64,000 nt of DNA, taken from contig JBMOPC010000045.1 of NCBI GenBank assembly GCA_049323915.1, forward strand, positions 43,687 through 107,686. Reading direction: 5' to 3'. Below the pieces are notes generated by a model. The model ran no database searches, was not told where the DNA came from, and worked only from the letters and a program-made list of their open reading frames with translations. Made by a program: the position numbers and the translations under genes. Below are positions 49,045 to 58,731 of this stretch, one piece after another. Numbering within the stretch: position 1 is the stretch's first letter; each line of letters opens with the position of its first letter. Origin of the DNA: BRHc4a sp049323915. GTDB taxonomy: Bacteria; Bacillota; Desulfotomaculia; Desulfotomaculales; Desulfocucumaceae.

Positions 49045-50796
49045 ATGCTTCGAACAAAAATAGTGTGCACTGTAGGGCCGTCGTCTCAAAAAGTTCCGGT
49101 GTTGATGAAAATGATACAGGCCGGAATGAATGTGGCAAGGCTTAATTTTTCCCACGGCACTCACGAGGACCATGCCCGCCGTCTGGAGCTGATCAGGGAA
49201 GCCGCCCGTAAAACTGGTAAAAACATAGCAATAATGCTGGATACCAAAGGGCCGGAAATACGGCTGAAGTATCTGGAAAAAGAGCCTGTTTACCTTGAGG
49301 CCGGCAAAAAAGTAACCCTTACGGTGGAAGATGTAAAGGGAAATGAGAGCATTCTTCCGGTGACTTACAGGGGGTTGCCCAGGGATGTATACCCCGGAGA
49401 CAGGGTTTTGATAGCGGACGGCCTTATAGAACTCAGAGTATTGGAAAAGAATAGGAAAAACGTGGAATGTGAAATTATAAACGGCGGAGAGATCACCTCC
49501 CAGAAGGGAGTCAACCTTCCGGGTGTGGTGGTGAACATGCCCGCCGTCACTGACAGGGATATAGAAGACATACTTTTCGGCATTAAGAGCGGTATGGACT
49601 TTATAGCGGCGTCATTTATCAGAAAAGCCAATGATGTGCTGGCAATAAGGCAGATAGTGGAAGAGTCCGGGGCCGACCTGGATATAATAGCCAAAATTGA
49701 AAGCAGGGAAGGGCTGAACAACATTGATGAAATAATAAAGGTGTCCGACGGCATAATGGTGGCCAGGGGGGACCTGGGGGTGGAAATACCGGTGGAAGAG
49801 GTGCCCCTGGTTCAGAAGACAATCATAGAAAAATGCAACAGGGCAGGCAAGCCGGTAATAATAGCCACGCAGATGCTGGAGTCAATGATACATAACCCCA
49901 GGCCCACCAGGGCTGAAGCCACCGACATAGCCAACGCCATATTTGACGGAACGGACGCCATAATGCTCTCCGGTGAGACAGCCGCCGGTAAATACCCGGT
50001 GGAGGCGGTTGAAACCATGGCAAGGATTGCCCTGAAAGCCGAATCGTCGCTTAAGTACGATGAAATGCTGGCCAGGAGAAGCAGAAAGCAGGCATGCACC
50101 GTAACTGACGCCATAAGCCACGCCACGTGCACCATATCCGAGGACCTCGGCGCGGCCGCCATCATCACCTCCACCGAAACAGGGCACACATCAAGAATGA
50201 CCAGCAAGTACAGGTCAAGGGCGCCCATCGTGGCTGTAACTCCGGAGGAAAAGGTTCTAAGGAAAATGGCCCTGGTGTGGGGAGTGCAGCCCATACTGGT
50301 CAGGCGTACCACCGATACCGACAGTATGATAACAACGGCCATAGAGGCGTCGCTGGAGGAGGGGCTTATAAGTCCCGGAGACCTGGTGGTGATAACCGCA
50401 GGGGTGCCCGTGGGCGTCCACGGTACCACCAACCTTATCAAGGTGCATACGGTTGGAGAAATACTGGCCCGGGGTACGGGCATAAGTCCAAAGTCCGTTA
50501 CAGGCAGGGCAAAGGTGTGCAGCACCGTAAAAGAGGCCCTGGAAAAGCTGGAGCCCGGAGACATACTAATAACCGGCGCCACCGACAGGGAGTACATACC
50601 TGTCATAGAAAAGGCTTCGGCGCTTATTGCCGAGGTGGGGGGGCTGACCTCACACGCCGCCATAGTGGGGCTTGAGTACGGCATTCCCACCATTGTGGGA
50701 GTCGAGGGGGCAACTACCCTGATTCCCGATGGGGAGACCATTACAGTGGACGGGCAGAGGGGTTTGGTATATAAAGGCACAGCAAAAGTACTCTAA
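49045..50796 (+). CDS. pyk: Pyruvate kinase with C-terminal PEP-utiliser domain
   Basis: 583 residues. The TIM barrel has KIVCTVGPSSQK, MNVARLNFSHGTHEDH, MLDTKGPEIR, IIAKIESREGLNN and MVARGDLGVEI. The B and C domains follow. A C-terminal extension (about 475-583) with ITGATDREYIPVIEKASALIAEVGGLTSHAAIVGLEYGIP is the PEP-synthase mobile-domain type, as in Geobacillus pyruvate kinase, with its His kept. The ATG at 49045 has GCGGAGG upstream. It is 62 bases after pfkA. Confidence 0.96.
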   Translation: MLRTKIVCTVGPSSQKVPVLMKMIQAGMNVARLNFSHGTHEDHARRLELIREAARKTGKNIAIMLDTKGPEIRLKYLEKEPVYLEAGKKVTLTVEDVKGNESILPVTYRGLPRDVYPGDRVLIADGLIELRVLEKNRKNVECEIINGGEITSQKGVNLPGVVVNMPAVTDRDIEDILFGIKSGMDFIAASFIRKANDVLAIRQIVEESGADLDIIAKIESREGLNNIDEIIKVSDGIMVARGDLGVEIPVEEVPLVQKTIIEKCNRAGKPVIIATQMLESMIHNPRPTRAEATDIANAIFDGTDAIMLSGETAAGKYPVEAVETMARIALKAESSLKYDEMLARRSRKQACTVTDAISHATCTISEDLGAAAIITSTETGHTSRMTSKYRSRAPIVAVTPEEKVLRKMALVWGVQPILVRRTTDTDSMITTAIEASLEEGLISPGDLVVITAGVPVGVHGTTNLIKVHTVGEILARGTGISPKSVTGRAKVCSTVKEALEKLEPGDILITGATDREYIPVIEKASALIAEVGGLTSHAAIVGLEYGIPTIVGVEGATTLIPDGETITVDGQRGLVYKGTAKVL

Positions 50797-50825
50797 GCGG
50801 TACGGACTGTGAAAAGGTAATAAAA

Positions 50826-51011
50826 ATGGAGAAGATACGAAAAATTTTTTTACTGATTGGTTCCATATTTTTCGGGCTGGGGATGATCTGGGCGGGATCA
50901 ATTAAGATGTCCCAGGGTCAGGCTGTATTCGGGTCCCTTTTAATAGCGGGATCGGTGGCCCTGATATTCATTTGCTTTATGATGGTGGCACAGGCAGAAA
51001 AAAAGAGATAG
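50826..51011 (+). CDS. Small two-helix membrane protein
   Basis: 61 residues with two hydrophobic helices (FLLIGSIFFGLGMIWAGSI and FGSLLIAGSVALIFICFMMV) and a basic C-terminus. No family is recognised. It follows pyk by 29 bases. Confidence 0.55.
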   Translation: MEKIRKIFLLIGSIFFGLGMIWAGSIKMSQGQAVFGSLLIAGSVALIFICFMMVAQAEKKR

Positions 51012-51080
51012 AAATACATTAAATAATAGAGGTTTATAAGACACCCCGGTGGTTAACATAAGCTATCGGGGTGATTATTT

Positions 51081-51665
51081 ATGGATACAGCCTACCATTT
51101 CCTGGGGCAGCTGGGATTAGGAGGAATATTTCTCGGGACCATAATTGAAGCCCTTGGTGTGCCGTTTCCCGGTGGGATAATGCTTGTGCTGGCCGGTGTG
51201 CTGATCAGTGAAGGAAGGCTTGATTACATATCAGCGCTGATAATGGCGGCTATCGGCTTTAATATCGGTGCAGCCGCCGCCTATTCAATTGGCAGGGTGG
51301 TGGGTGAGCCTTTTTTCGTTAAGTTTGAAAAATTTTTTAAAATCGATCACGGCAAGCTGGAAAAGGCCAGGGCCTGGATGGAGCAATCGGCCGCAGCCTT
51401 CATTATGCTGGGACGATTTGTTCCGATGGCCGGCAACATTACTCCTTACCTTGCCGGAATGAGCAGGCTGGAACCGGCCCGGTTTTTTTTATACAACACA
51501 GTTTTCGCCTTGGGCTGGTCTCTTTTGAATATATCCGTGGGGTACTACTTTTCAAAGAGCTGGCATATATTCATGAGTTTTACCGAAAACAGTCTGCCGT
51601 ACATCGCAGGGGCCGCATTGATAGTATATATAACTGCGGCTTTGGTAATCCGGAAAAAAATATAA
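51081..51665 (+). CDS. DedA-family membrane protein
   Basis: 194 residues with about five hydrophobic segments. The family motifs are FLGTIIEALGVPFPGGIMLVLAGVL, an amphipathic FIMLGRFVPMAGNITPYLAGMSRL containing the G-R-F-x-P signature, and a late LGWSLLNISVGYYF. DedA proteins take part in lipid recycling and membrane homeostasis. The ribosome site GGGGTG is inside a hairpin (CACCCCG 51042 with CGGGGTG 51067) that may limit translation. Confidence 0.9.
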   Translation: MDTAYHFLGQLGLGGIFLGTIIEALGVPFPGGIMLVLAGVLISEGRLDYISALIMAAIGFNIGAAAAYSIGRVVGEPFFVKFEKFFKIDHGKLEKARAWMEQSAAAFIMLGRFVPMAGNITPYLAGMSRLEPARFFLYNTVFALGWSLLNISVGYYFSKSWHIFMSFTENSLPYIAGAALIVYITAALVIRKKI

Positions 51666-51908
51666 ACTGATAGGGGCGTACGGCAGGATTCAGGGAGTCG
51701 GGAAAAAGGTTTAATTTCGGGTGGAAAGGGCTGGAGATGCCGGAGGGATTGGGGGGGGACTGGTATTACACCATTGCGGACTGGGCGGACGCACTGAATT
51801 GAAGCGACTATTCACCAACGGGAGTTGTTGCACATACATTGTAAAATGAAGTAGAGGTAGTCCGACGGCTTATAAAAAAGCTGTTGTTTGCTACGGGGGA
51901 TGCCGTGG

Positions 51909-52835
51909 ATGAAAGAATTGCAGGGCAGGAAAATACTGGTATCGGGCTGTGAAAACTATTTCGGCATGCTGCTTTCGCAGCGCCTGGTTGAACTTGGGTC
52001 CAGTGTTATTTTAATGTGCGGCGGAGACAGCCGGCACATTACAGAGGCATCCCTTCCGGGCTGCACCGTCATGTCCACCGAAGACCCGGATGCTGCCGGA
52101 ATGTTTTGCGGCGGGATAGAGGCGATACTTTTCTTAAACCATCCCCTTTTAATGTCAAACAAGATAGTGGGGAGGCATTTCCCCGGCTTGCATCTTGCAG
52201 ATCTTTTGAAAATGCTGAGGCTGGCCGGGAGGATAGGGGCGTGCTTTATATATGCCTCATCGGGCACAGTATACGGAAGGCACAGATATATTCCCATGGA
52301 TGAGGGACATCCGGTTGAGCCTCTGCTTGTATACGGCGCGGTAAAACTGGCGGGAGAACATTTTTGCCGCGCCATGGCGCTGGAAAGCGGATTTTCTTTC
52401 AGCATTTTGCGATACGGGGATATATACGGCCCCGGGATAAGGCGAATGGGAGAGCCGTCCATTTTCCTTGAAAGCGCCATAAAAAACAAGCCGCTGGTCA
52501 TAAGGGGATCGGGAGAGCAGGTCAGGTCATACATCTATATCGAAGACGCCGTTGACGCCACTATAAAAGTATTGAACAACAAACCTTTAAATCAGGTGAT
52601 TAATATTGCGGGGAACGAGTTGATTTCAATTTGGGATATGGCTAATTTGATCAGACAAAATTACGGTGTAAAATGCCAGGTTAAAACCACAAACAAAAAT
52701 TTAACCGATGAAGTTGATTGTTGCCTGGATACGGCAAAGTGCTGTGACATGCTTGGTTTTATTCCCAAAGTGGATTTAATGTCAGGTTTGTTTCGATCTT
52801 ACAGCTGGTTGCTGAATGAAATTACAACGGAGTGA
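51909..52835 (+). CDS. NAD-dependent epimerase/dehydratase-like (extended SDR)
   Basis: About 308 residues. An extended SDR: the N-terminal nucleotide loop is ILVSGCENYFGMLLS (a weak GxxGxxG), the catalytic set is YASSGTVYG and YGAVK (Tyr-x3-Lys), and ILRYGDIYGPGIRR with RSYIYIEDAVDATIKVL follows. It is most like nucleotide-sugar epimerases. The start at ATG 51909 has GGGGGA upstream; the frame opens earlier at TTG 51888 without a clear site. The C-terminus overlaps a fragment of another gene by four bases. Confidence 0.8.
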   Translation: MKELQGRKILVSGCENYFGMLLSQRLVELGSSVILMCGGDSRHITEASLPGCTVMSTEDPDAAGMFCGGIEAILFLNHPLLMSNKIVGRHFPGLHLADLLKMLRLAGRIGACFIYASSGTVYGRHRYIPMDEGHPVEPLLVYGAVKLAGEHFCRAMALESGFSFSILRYGDIYGPGIRRMGEPSIFLESAIKNKPLVIRGSGEQVRSYIYIEDAVDATIKVLNNKPLNQVINIAGNELISIWDMANLIRQNYGVKCQVKTTNKNLTDEVDCCLDTAKCCDMLGFIPKVDLMSGLFRSYSWLLNEITTE

Positions 52836-53074
52836 AAGGCCGTCAGATTCACGAATTTTCAAGAATTGCGGGTGTGGTGGACAGATACGACGCTGTTACA
52901 GTGGACAGGGTATACCGCAGGGCCATACCTCCAAATGAGGCCTGGGAGATGATTTCGGGCTCCGGAGGGTATCTTTTTGATTACGAAATAACAAAGGCTT
53001 TTTTAAGCCATGTGGCCGCTTACCCTGTGTGCACAATCGTGCTTCTCGGCGGACAGAGGGCGGTAAAGGCGTGA
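52832..53074 (+). pseudogene. C-terminal remnant of an HD-GYP phosphodiesterase
   Basis: 80 codons matching only the end of HD-GYP domains: SRIAGVVDRYDAVTVDRVYRRAIPPNEAWEMI and FDYEITKAFLSHVAAYPVCTIVLL. The HD and GYP catalytic motifs, which lie upstream in intact proteins, are absent; the adjoining sequence is the end of the epimerase gene. It is probably a truncated, non-catalytic leftover, though a short translated protein from the GTG at 52832 cannot be excluded. Confidence 0.75.
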
Positions 53075-53190
53075 CAATATAATTATAGTATAATTATATA
53101 AGAGCTAATTCATATCATCGGGAGGAATTTGCTCAATTTGCGTAGAATAGCAAGAATATTTATTATTTTACGAGAATGGGGAGTGGATTA

Positions 53191-54795
53191 ATGAGGGGCG
53201 TAAACTATGAGCCACTGTCACCAATAAGCTTTCTTAGAAGAAGCGCGGCGGTATTCCCCAATAAAACCGCGGTGGTTTACAACGAAAAAAAATATACCTA
53301 TGCAGAGTTCCATGAGAGGGTAAACAGGCTGGCCAGCGCACTGGGCAAGGCCGGAATAGGCAAAGGTGACAAGGTTGCCTTTATATGTCCCAATATTCCG
53401 CCCATGCTGGAGGCCCATTTTGCAGTCCCCCTGGCGGGTGGAGTGCTGGTAAGCATAAATATCCGGCTGTCAGCCAGGGAAATATCATACATTCTAAACC
53501 ACTCGGACACCAGGGTGCTGGTGGTTGACTCGGAATTCGCCGGACTAATCAAGCAGATAAAGGATGAAATACCGAATATACATACCATAGTCAATGTGTG
53601 CGACGGGGTATCGGAAAAACCCCTGGACGGGCCGGAATACGAGGAGTTCCTGCAAACGGGATCACCGGATCCGTACCCCTTCCTGCTGGAAGATGAGCTT
53701 ACAAACATAACCATAAATTATACCAGCGGCACCACCGGACTTCCCAAGGGAGTGATGTACAGCCACCGGGGGGCCTACCTTAACGCCGTGGGAGAGATAA
53801 TGGAGCACGGCATGACCTCGGATTCGGTTTACCTCTGGACACTTCCCATGTTCCACTGCAATGGCTGGTGTTTCACCTGGGCAGTGGTGGGGATAGGCGG
53901 GACAAATGTCTGCCTGCGCAAGGTGGTCCCGGAGGAGATTTACCGGCTGGTTGAGCTGGAGGGCATCACTCATCTGTGCGCGGCGCCCACCGTTCTTATA
54001 GCCATGGCCGGATACCCCAAGGCCAAGGATTGTAAAATGAAGACAACCCTGAACGTAATTACCGCCGGCGCCCCGCCCGCCCCAACGGTTATTAAAAACA
54101 TGGAGTCCATAGGGGCCATTGTTACGCAGGTATACGGGCTGACAGAGGTTTACGGGCCCCACAGCATATGCGAGTGGCAGAGGGAATGGGACAGCCTGGA
54201 AGCGGAGGAAAGAGCCAGGATCAAGGCCCGCCAGGGAGTGCCTTATATAAACTCCGAGTTCATGAAGGTGGTCAGCCCTTCGGATATGTCCGATATCCCG
54301 GCTGACAGCTCAACCCTCGGGGAAATCGTAATGCGCGGCAATAACGTAATGCTGGGTTACTACAAACAGCCCAAGGAAACCGACGAAGCATTCAGGGGAG
54401 GGTGGTTCCACAGCGGGGACCTGGCAGTTACGCACCCCAACGGCTATGTGGAGATAAAGGACAGGATGAAAGACATAATCATAAGCGGCGGCGAAAACAT
54501 TTCCACGGTGGAAGTGGAAAATGTCATATACCAGCATCCGGATGTAATGGAGGTGGCGGTTGTAGCCGTTCCCGACCCCAAGTGGGGTGAGGTTCCGAAG
54601 GCGTTCGTGGTGCCTAAGCCGGGTACCAGCCCTACTGCGGAGGACATTATCAATTTCTGCCGGGAGAGGATAGCCAGGTTTAAAGTGCCCAAGTCCATTG
54701 AATTTGGAGAGCTGCCCAAAACATCAACCGGAAAGATAATGAAATACCGCCTCAGGGAAAAAGAGTGGAAGGGCTTCGACAAGAGGGTTAATTGA
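53191..54795 (+). CDS. AMP-forming acyl-CoA synthetase
   Basis: 534 residues. An adenylate-forming enzyme that activates a fatty or aryl acid with ATP and CoA. The phosphate loop YTSGTTGLPKGVMYSHR is near residue 175, VYGLTEVYGP near 310, the hinge RMKDIIISGGENI near 425 and the catalytic Lys in KTSTGKIMKYRLR near the end. The likely substrate is a medium-chain or short-chain acid (the family also includes DmdB-like ligases). The ATG at 53191 has GGGGAGTGG upstream; an ATG at 53176 is the alternative. Confidence 0.9.
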   Translation: MRGVNYEPLSPISFLRRSAAVFPNKTAVVYNEKKYTYAEFHERVNRLASALGKAGIGKGDKVAFICPNIPPMLEAHFAVPLAGGVLVSINIRLSAREISYILNHSDTRVLVVDSEFAGLIKQIKDEIPNIHTIVNVCDGVSEKPLDGPEYEEFLQTGSPDPYPFLLEDELTNITINYTSGTTGLPKGVMYSHRGAYLNAVGEIMEHGMTSDSVYLWTLPMFHCNGWCFTWAVVGIGGTNVCLRKVVPEEIYRLVELEGITHLCAAPTVLIAMAGYPKAKDCKMKTTLNVITAGAPPAPTVIKNMESIGAIVTQVYGLTEVYGPHSICEWQREWDSLEAEERARIKARQGVPYINSEFMKVVSPSDMSDIPADSSTLGEIVMRGNNVMLGYYKQPKETDEAFRGGWFHSGDLAVTHPNGYVEIKDRMKDIIISGGENISTVEVENVIYQHPDVMEVAVVAVPDPKWGEVPKAFVVPKPGTSPTAEDIINFCRERIARFKVPKSIEFGELPKTSTGKIMKYRLREKEWKGFDKRVN

Positions 54796-54812
54796 TATTT
54801 TTGGGAGCAGGC

Positions 54813-54840
54813 GGCGGCCCTGAAAGGGGCCGCCTTTATT
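54813..54840 (+). terminator. Terminator after the first acyl-CoA synthetase
   Basis: GGCGGCC and GGCCGCC form a 7-bp stem around CTGAAAGG, followed by TTTATT. Confidence 0.75.
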
Positions 54841-54854
54841 AATATATAAAAAAA

Positions 54855-54880
54855 TTAACACCATAAGTGTTAACAAAAAG
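54855..54880 (+). promoter_or_regulatory. Inverted repeat / shared motif ahead of the sigma-54 activator
   Basis: TTAACAC-CATAA-GTGTTAA is a perfect 7-bp palindrome (54855-54873). Its right half runs into TGTTAACAAAAAG (54868-54880), a 13-mer that recurs exactly at 56431-56443 after this gene. It may be an autoregulatory or shared operator. Confidence 0.4.
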
Positions 54881-54947
54881 CAACTAATATTATAAAATGA
54901 TTTCATAATATAAAAAATTTTCAGTAACCCTGATCGGCGGTGAAATA

Positions 54948-56378
54948 ATGCTGCACCACAGAAGGGCAACCGAAAAAGCTGAAAAAGACGGTATTACAGC
55001 CGACCGGCTGCTTGAGATAATATTCAACAACAGGCATGAAGGCCTGCTGGTGGTAAACAGTGAGGGCATAATAAGCCAGGTAAGCCCTTCACTGGCCGAT
55101 CTGCTGCATAAAATCCCTGAGGACGTGATAGGCCGCCCCATCAGCGAAGCGGGGAGGGTTTTCCGGAAGCTTGCAGGGACCCTGAAGTCGGGAAAACCGC
55201 AGTTCGGTAGGATGGAAAACTTTGACGGCAAAAATCTGCTGATTGATTATATACCTGTTAAAGAAGCGGGAATAATAAAAGGAGCCGTAGCCAAGGCCAC
55301 TTTTCTAAGCCCCGGTTCTACAGCGGAAGAAGAGGAAGGCCCGGCCAAGTGGGGAAAAAGGCAGGGCGCCAGAACGGGTTACCCGGTTAAATATACCGTT
55401 GATAATATAATAGGGTCCAGCCCCCAGATGATTGACCTGAAGGAGACGCTTCTCAAAATAGCGCCAAGGAATTCCAATGTGTTGATTACAGGAGAATCGG
55501 GCACAGGAAAGGAGCTTTTTGCCCAGGCCATTCACGCAGCCAGCCTCAGGCGCTCAGGCCCCTTTGTCAAGATAAACTGCGCCGCTGTACCTGAAAACCT
55601 GCTTGAATCTGAATTATTCGGCTATGAAGAAGGCGCCTTTACCGGATCAAGAAGAGGTGGACAGTCCGGCAAGCTTGAACTGGCGCACAGGGGGACCGTA
55701 TTCCTGGACGAAATGGGGGAGATGCCTTTTAACCTGCAGGCCAAACTGCTTCGCTTTATACAGGACAGGGAAATACAAAAACTTGGCCGCGGCGAGGCAA
55801 TTATTTCAGATGTCAGGATTATTGCGGCCACCAATGTTAATCTGGAGCAAATGGTAAAGTATAAAAAATTCAGGGAGGATCTTTTCTACCGGCTGAATGT
55901 GGTGAATCTCAACATACCTTCGTTAAGGGAGAGAAAGGAGGACATAATAGGCCTGGTCAGCCATTTCATAGAAAAGTTCAACAGGCTGTTCAAGATAAAG
56001 GTTGCCGGGATCTCCCCCGAGGTTGAGGCTATACTGCACCGGTACACCTGGCCGGGAAATGTCAGGGAGCTGGAAAACGTTATTGAAAGAGCGTTCAACA
56101 TGCTTGAGGGAACGGTAATACAGCCTTCCCATCTCCCTGCCGAACTTACCAGTCAGGCTGCCTTCAGCGGTGAGAATTTTGATTCAAGCCCCATGGCCAG
56201 CATAGCCTCGGCGCTGTCCAGCGGGCAAACGCTGGATGAGATTATGGACCATACTGAAAAACTGGTTATACTGAAAGCGCTGATGATCTGTCACGGAAAC
56301 AAGGCAAAGTCCGCCAAGATGTTAAATATATCCCGGCCCGGGCTATATAAAAAAATGGTCAAGTTAGGCCTTGCATGA
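54948..56378 (+). CDS. Sigma-54-dependent activator with one PAS domain
   Basis: 476 residues: PAS (about 20-110), AAA+ domain with TGESGTGKELFAQAIH, the contact loop GAFTGSRRGG (Ser in place of the usual final Ala) and FLDEMGEMP (about 150-385), and a Fis-type HTH at the C-terminus (NKAKSAKMLNISRPGLYKKM). It is related to the activator at 41208. It lies between acyl-CoA synthetase genes, so it probably turns on acid activation or beta-oxidation genes in response to a PAS ligand (inference). Confidence 0.92.
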   Translation: MLHHRRATEKAEKDGITADRLLEIIFNNRHEGLLVVNSEGIISQVSPSLADLLHKIPEDVIGRPISEAGRVFRKLAGTLKSGKPQFGRMENFDGKNLLIDYIPVKEAGIIKGAVAKATFLSPGSTAEEEEGPAKWGKRQGARTGYPVKYTVDNIIGSSPQMIDLKETLLKIAPRNSNVLITGESGTGKELFAQAIHAASLRRSGPFVKINCAAVPENLLESELFGYEEGAFTGSRRGGQSGKLELAHRGTVFLDEMGEMPFNLQAKLLRFIQDREIQKLGRGEAIISDVRIIAATNVNLEQMVKYKKFREDLFYRLNVVNLNIPSLRERKEDIIGLVSHFIEKFNRLFKIKVAGISPEVEAILHRYTWPGNVRELENVIERAFNMLEGTVIQPSHLPAELTSQAAFSGENFDSSPMASIASALSSGQTLDEIMDHTEKLVILKALMICHGNKAKSAKMLNISRPGLYKKMVKLGLA

Positions 56379-56696
56379 GGGCATGCAAAACATGCCGGCA
56401 ATGTCAATAGCTATGCAATGGCAGTATACATGTTAACAAAAAGTAATGTATATATTTGTTTACGAATGAATTATACAACCAGCCTCGAAAACATACTCCG
56501 GAACACCAGTCAAGATAATATTTCAACCACTCAGCCAAGAAATCATACAATTGGTCCCTTATTATTCAGAAATGACATAAATTTTGCAATATTCACAATT
56601 AATCTGTTGAGAGGAGGGACACTAACGCCCCGGGACCGGGCCAATATGGTGGTTGAAAATAGAAATTATAATGTATGTTTTTCCGGAGGTATTGTA
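56379..56696 (+). other. Gap with hairpin and shared 13-mer
   Basis: 318 bases without a supported gene. It holds the hairpin GGCATG/CATGCC (56380-56396) and the TGTTAACAAAAAG motif (56431). The reading frame of the next gene is open from 56418, but that stretch is low-complexity and lacks a ribosome site. Confidence 0.45.
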
Positions 56697-56960
56697 ATGG
56701 GCGGTATACGCAAGGAGAGGGAGGGTTATATTCCGCCATCCGGACCGGTTAACAGAAATCAGAAAATTATGGCCAAGGAAGCCATACTGGTGCTTTTAAG
56801 AAACGGGAGTCATACCCCGCGTGAAATAGCAGAGCATTTCGGTCTTTCGGCGGAAACCGTAAATTCACTTATTGACGAGCTGGTAAGGTCTGGAAGAGTT
56901 CACAGGCTTAGGGGAAGGCGAAATCACATCGCCTTGAAAAACACGTGTAAAAGCGTATAA
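56697..56960 (+). CDS. Small winged-helix DNA-binding protein
   Basis: 87 residues from the ATG at 56697, which has CCGGAGG at the right distance. Residues 25-80 form a winged helix: IMAKEAILVLLRNGSHTPREIAEHFGLSAETVNSLIDELVRSGRVHRL. It is probably a local regulator of the acyl-CoA synthetase genes that follow. An open frame continues 93 codons upstream but looks non-coding. Confidence 0.65.
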   Translation: MGGIRKEREGYIPPSGPVNRNQKIMAKEAILVLLRNGSHTPREIAEHFGLSAETVNSLIDELVRSGRVHRLRGRRNHIALKNTCKSV

Positions 56961-57012
56961 GTCAAGATCATGCCCGGTGAAGGGGCCAGCAGTATAAAAA
57001 GGAGGCGAGTTG

Positions 57013-58674
57013 ATGGAAGTAGGCAAGATTACTATCGGTGGGCTGGTGGACGAAATGGCGTCCAGATTCCCCGATAATGATGCTCTGGTGTATCACGATT
57101 ATGGCATCAGGTACACTTATGAGCAGTTCCGCCAGGTGTGCAACAGGGCGGCCAGGGGTTTTATGAAGCTGGGGATTAACAAGGGCGACAAGGTGTCAAT
57201 ATGGGCCAACAACGTGCCGGAATGGGTTATCTCTCAGTTCTCCACAGGTAAAATGGGGGGCATCCTGGTAACGGTCAATACCAACTACCGTGCTTTTGAA
57301 CTGGAGTATCTACTGAAACAGTCCGACTCGTGCACACTGATGCTGATTGAAGGCATCGTGGGCAGGGAATACCTGGATATAGTTTACGAGCTGCTGCCGG
57401 AACTGAAGGAGTGCAAGCCGGGTGAGCTCAAGTCGGCAAGGCTTCCCCTTCTGAAAAATGTCATTTTCCTGGGCAAAGAAAAACTCCCCGGAATGTTTAC
57501 CTGGGATGAGGTTATGACCATGGCGGACGAGGTTGGCGACGAGGAACTCAAAGTGCGCCAGGATTCCCTGGATCCCCATGATGTCATAAACATGCAGTAC
57601 ACCTCGGGGACCACCGGATTCCCCAAGGGGGTCATGCTGACACACACCAACCTTATAGGCAACGCCGTAAGCCTTGCCGAATGTATGAACTTCTCGGAAA
57701 AAGACAAGCTATGCATCCCCGTGCCGTTCTTCCACTGTTTCGGCTGCGTGCTGGGGACCCTTACCTGTGTTGTTTCCGGCGCCACAATGGTCCCGGTTGT
57801 TAAATTCAACGCGCAAAAGGTACTGGAGACCGTGGAAAAGGAGAGGTGCACCGCCTTGCACGGGGTGCCCACCATGTTCATTGCCGAGTTGGAGGAAATG
57901 GAGAAAAAGCAGTACGACACCAAATCTCTCAGGACCGGAATAATGGCAGGCGCGCCTTGTCCCATCGAGGTTATGAAAGCCGTGGTAAACAAGATGGGCG
58001 CCAGCGAGATCTGCATCACATACGGGCAGACCGAAGCGTCTCCCGGAATTACCATGACCAGGACCACCGATCCCATTGAACTCAGGGTAAGCACAGTGGG
58101 CAGGGCCCTTCCCAACGTGGAGGTCAAGATAGTTGACCCGGCCACCGGGGAGACTGTTCCTCCGGGGGTGCAGGGCGAGCTTTGCACCAGGGGATACCAC
58201 GTAATGAAGGGCTACTATAACATGCCCGAGGCCACTGCTTCGGCAATAGACAAAGACAGGTGGCTGCATACCGGCGACCTTGCGGTAATGGATGAAAACG
58301 GCTACTGCAAGATAACGGGCCGGCTGAAGGACATGATCATAAGGGGCGGGGAGAATATCTACCCGAGGGAGATCGAGGAGTTCCTTTATACCAACCCCAA
58401 GGTCAAGGACGTGCAGGTGGTCGGCGTCCCCAGCGCCAAATACGGCGAGGAGGTGGCAGCCTTTATTCAGCTGAAGGAGGGACAGACCTCCACAGAAGAG
58501 GAGATAAAGGAATACTGCAAAGACAGGATTTCGCGATTAAAAATACCGGCCTTTATATTCTTCGTTGAGCAGTATCCAACTACAGCCAGCGGCAAGATTC
58601 AGAAGTATAAGCTGCGGGAGCAGGCAACAAGGCTCCTGAACAGGGAAAAGGACGCCGCAATAGAAACGGCATAA
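57013..58674 (+). CDS. AMP-forming acyl-CoA synthetase
   Basis: 553 residues. YTSGTTGFPKGVMLTH near residue 198, ITYGQTEASPGI near 340, the hinge RLKDMIIRGGENIYP near 445 and the catalytic Lys in PTTASGKIQKYKLREQ near 530. It resembles the fatty-acid CoA ligases of butyrate- or benzoate-degrading syntrophs. The ATG at 57013 (or TTG at 57010) has AAAGGAGG upstream. It is followed 57 bases later by another synthetase of a different subgroup. Confidence 0.92.
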   Translation: MEVGKITIGGLVDEMASRFPDNDALVYHDYGIRYTYEQFRQVCNRAARGFMKLGINKGDKVSIWANNVPEWVISQFSTGKMGGILVTVNTNYRAFELEYLLKQSDSCTLMLIEGIVGREYLDIVYELLPELKECKPGELKSARLPLLKNVIFLGKEKLPGMFTWDEVMTMADEVGDEELKVRQDSLDPHDVINMQYTSGTTGFPKGVMLTHTNLIGNAVSLAECMNFSEKDKLCIPVPFFHCFGCVLGTLTCVVSGATMVPVVKFNAQKVLETVEKERCTALHGVPTMFIAELEEMEKKQYDTKSLRTGIMAGAPCPIEVMKAVVNKMGASEICITYGQTEASPGITMTRTTDPIELRVSTVGRALPNVEVKIVDPATGETVPPGVQGELCTRGYHVMKGYYNMPEATASAIDKDRWLHTGDLAVMDENGYCKITGRLKDMIIRGGENIYPREIEEFLYTNPKVKDVQVVGVPSAKYGEEVAAFIQLKEGQTSTEEEIKEYCKDRISRLKIPAFIFFVEQYPTTASGKIQKYKLREQATRLLNREKDAAIETA

Positions 58675-58731
58675 AAAAGATAATGCGCAATTTAATTTCA
58701 ACATAGATTTAATATATTAAGGAGGGTAAAC

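Noticed and set aside
51750..51840. A phrase DWYYTIADWADALN, in-frame TGA, SDYSPTGVVAHTL that could be another Sec site
   Set aside because: No start with ribosome site, no homologue with Cys there, no loop-G hairpin at the right distance, and a stop soon after. It is more likely a broken gene remnant.
41208..56378. Sigma-54 -24/-12 promoters near the two activator genes
   Set aside because: No TGGCAC-N5-TTGC-like element with correct spacing was found upstream of the acyl-CoA synthetases or the symporter.
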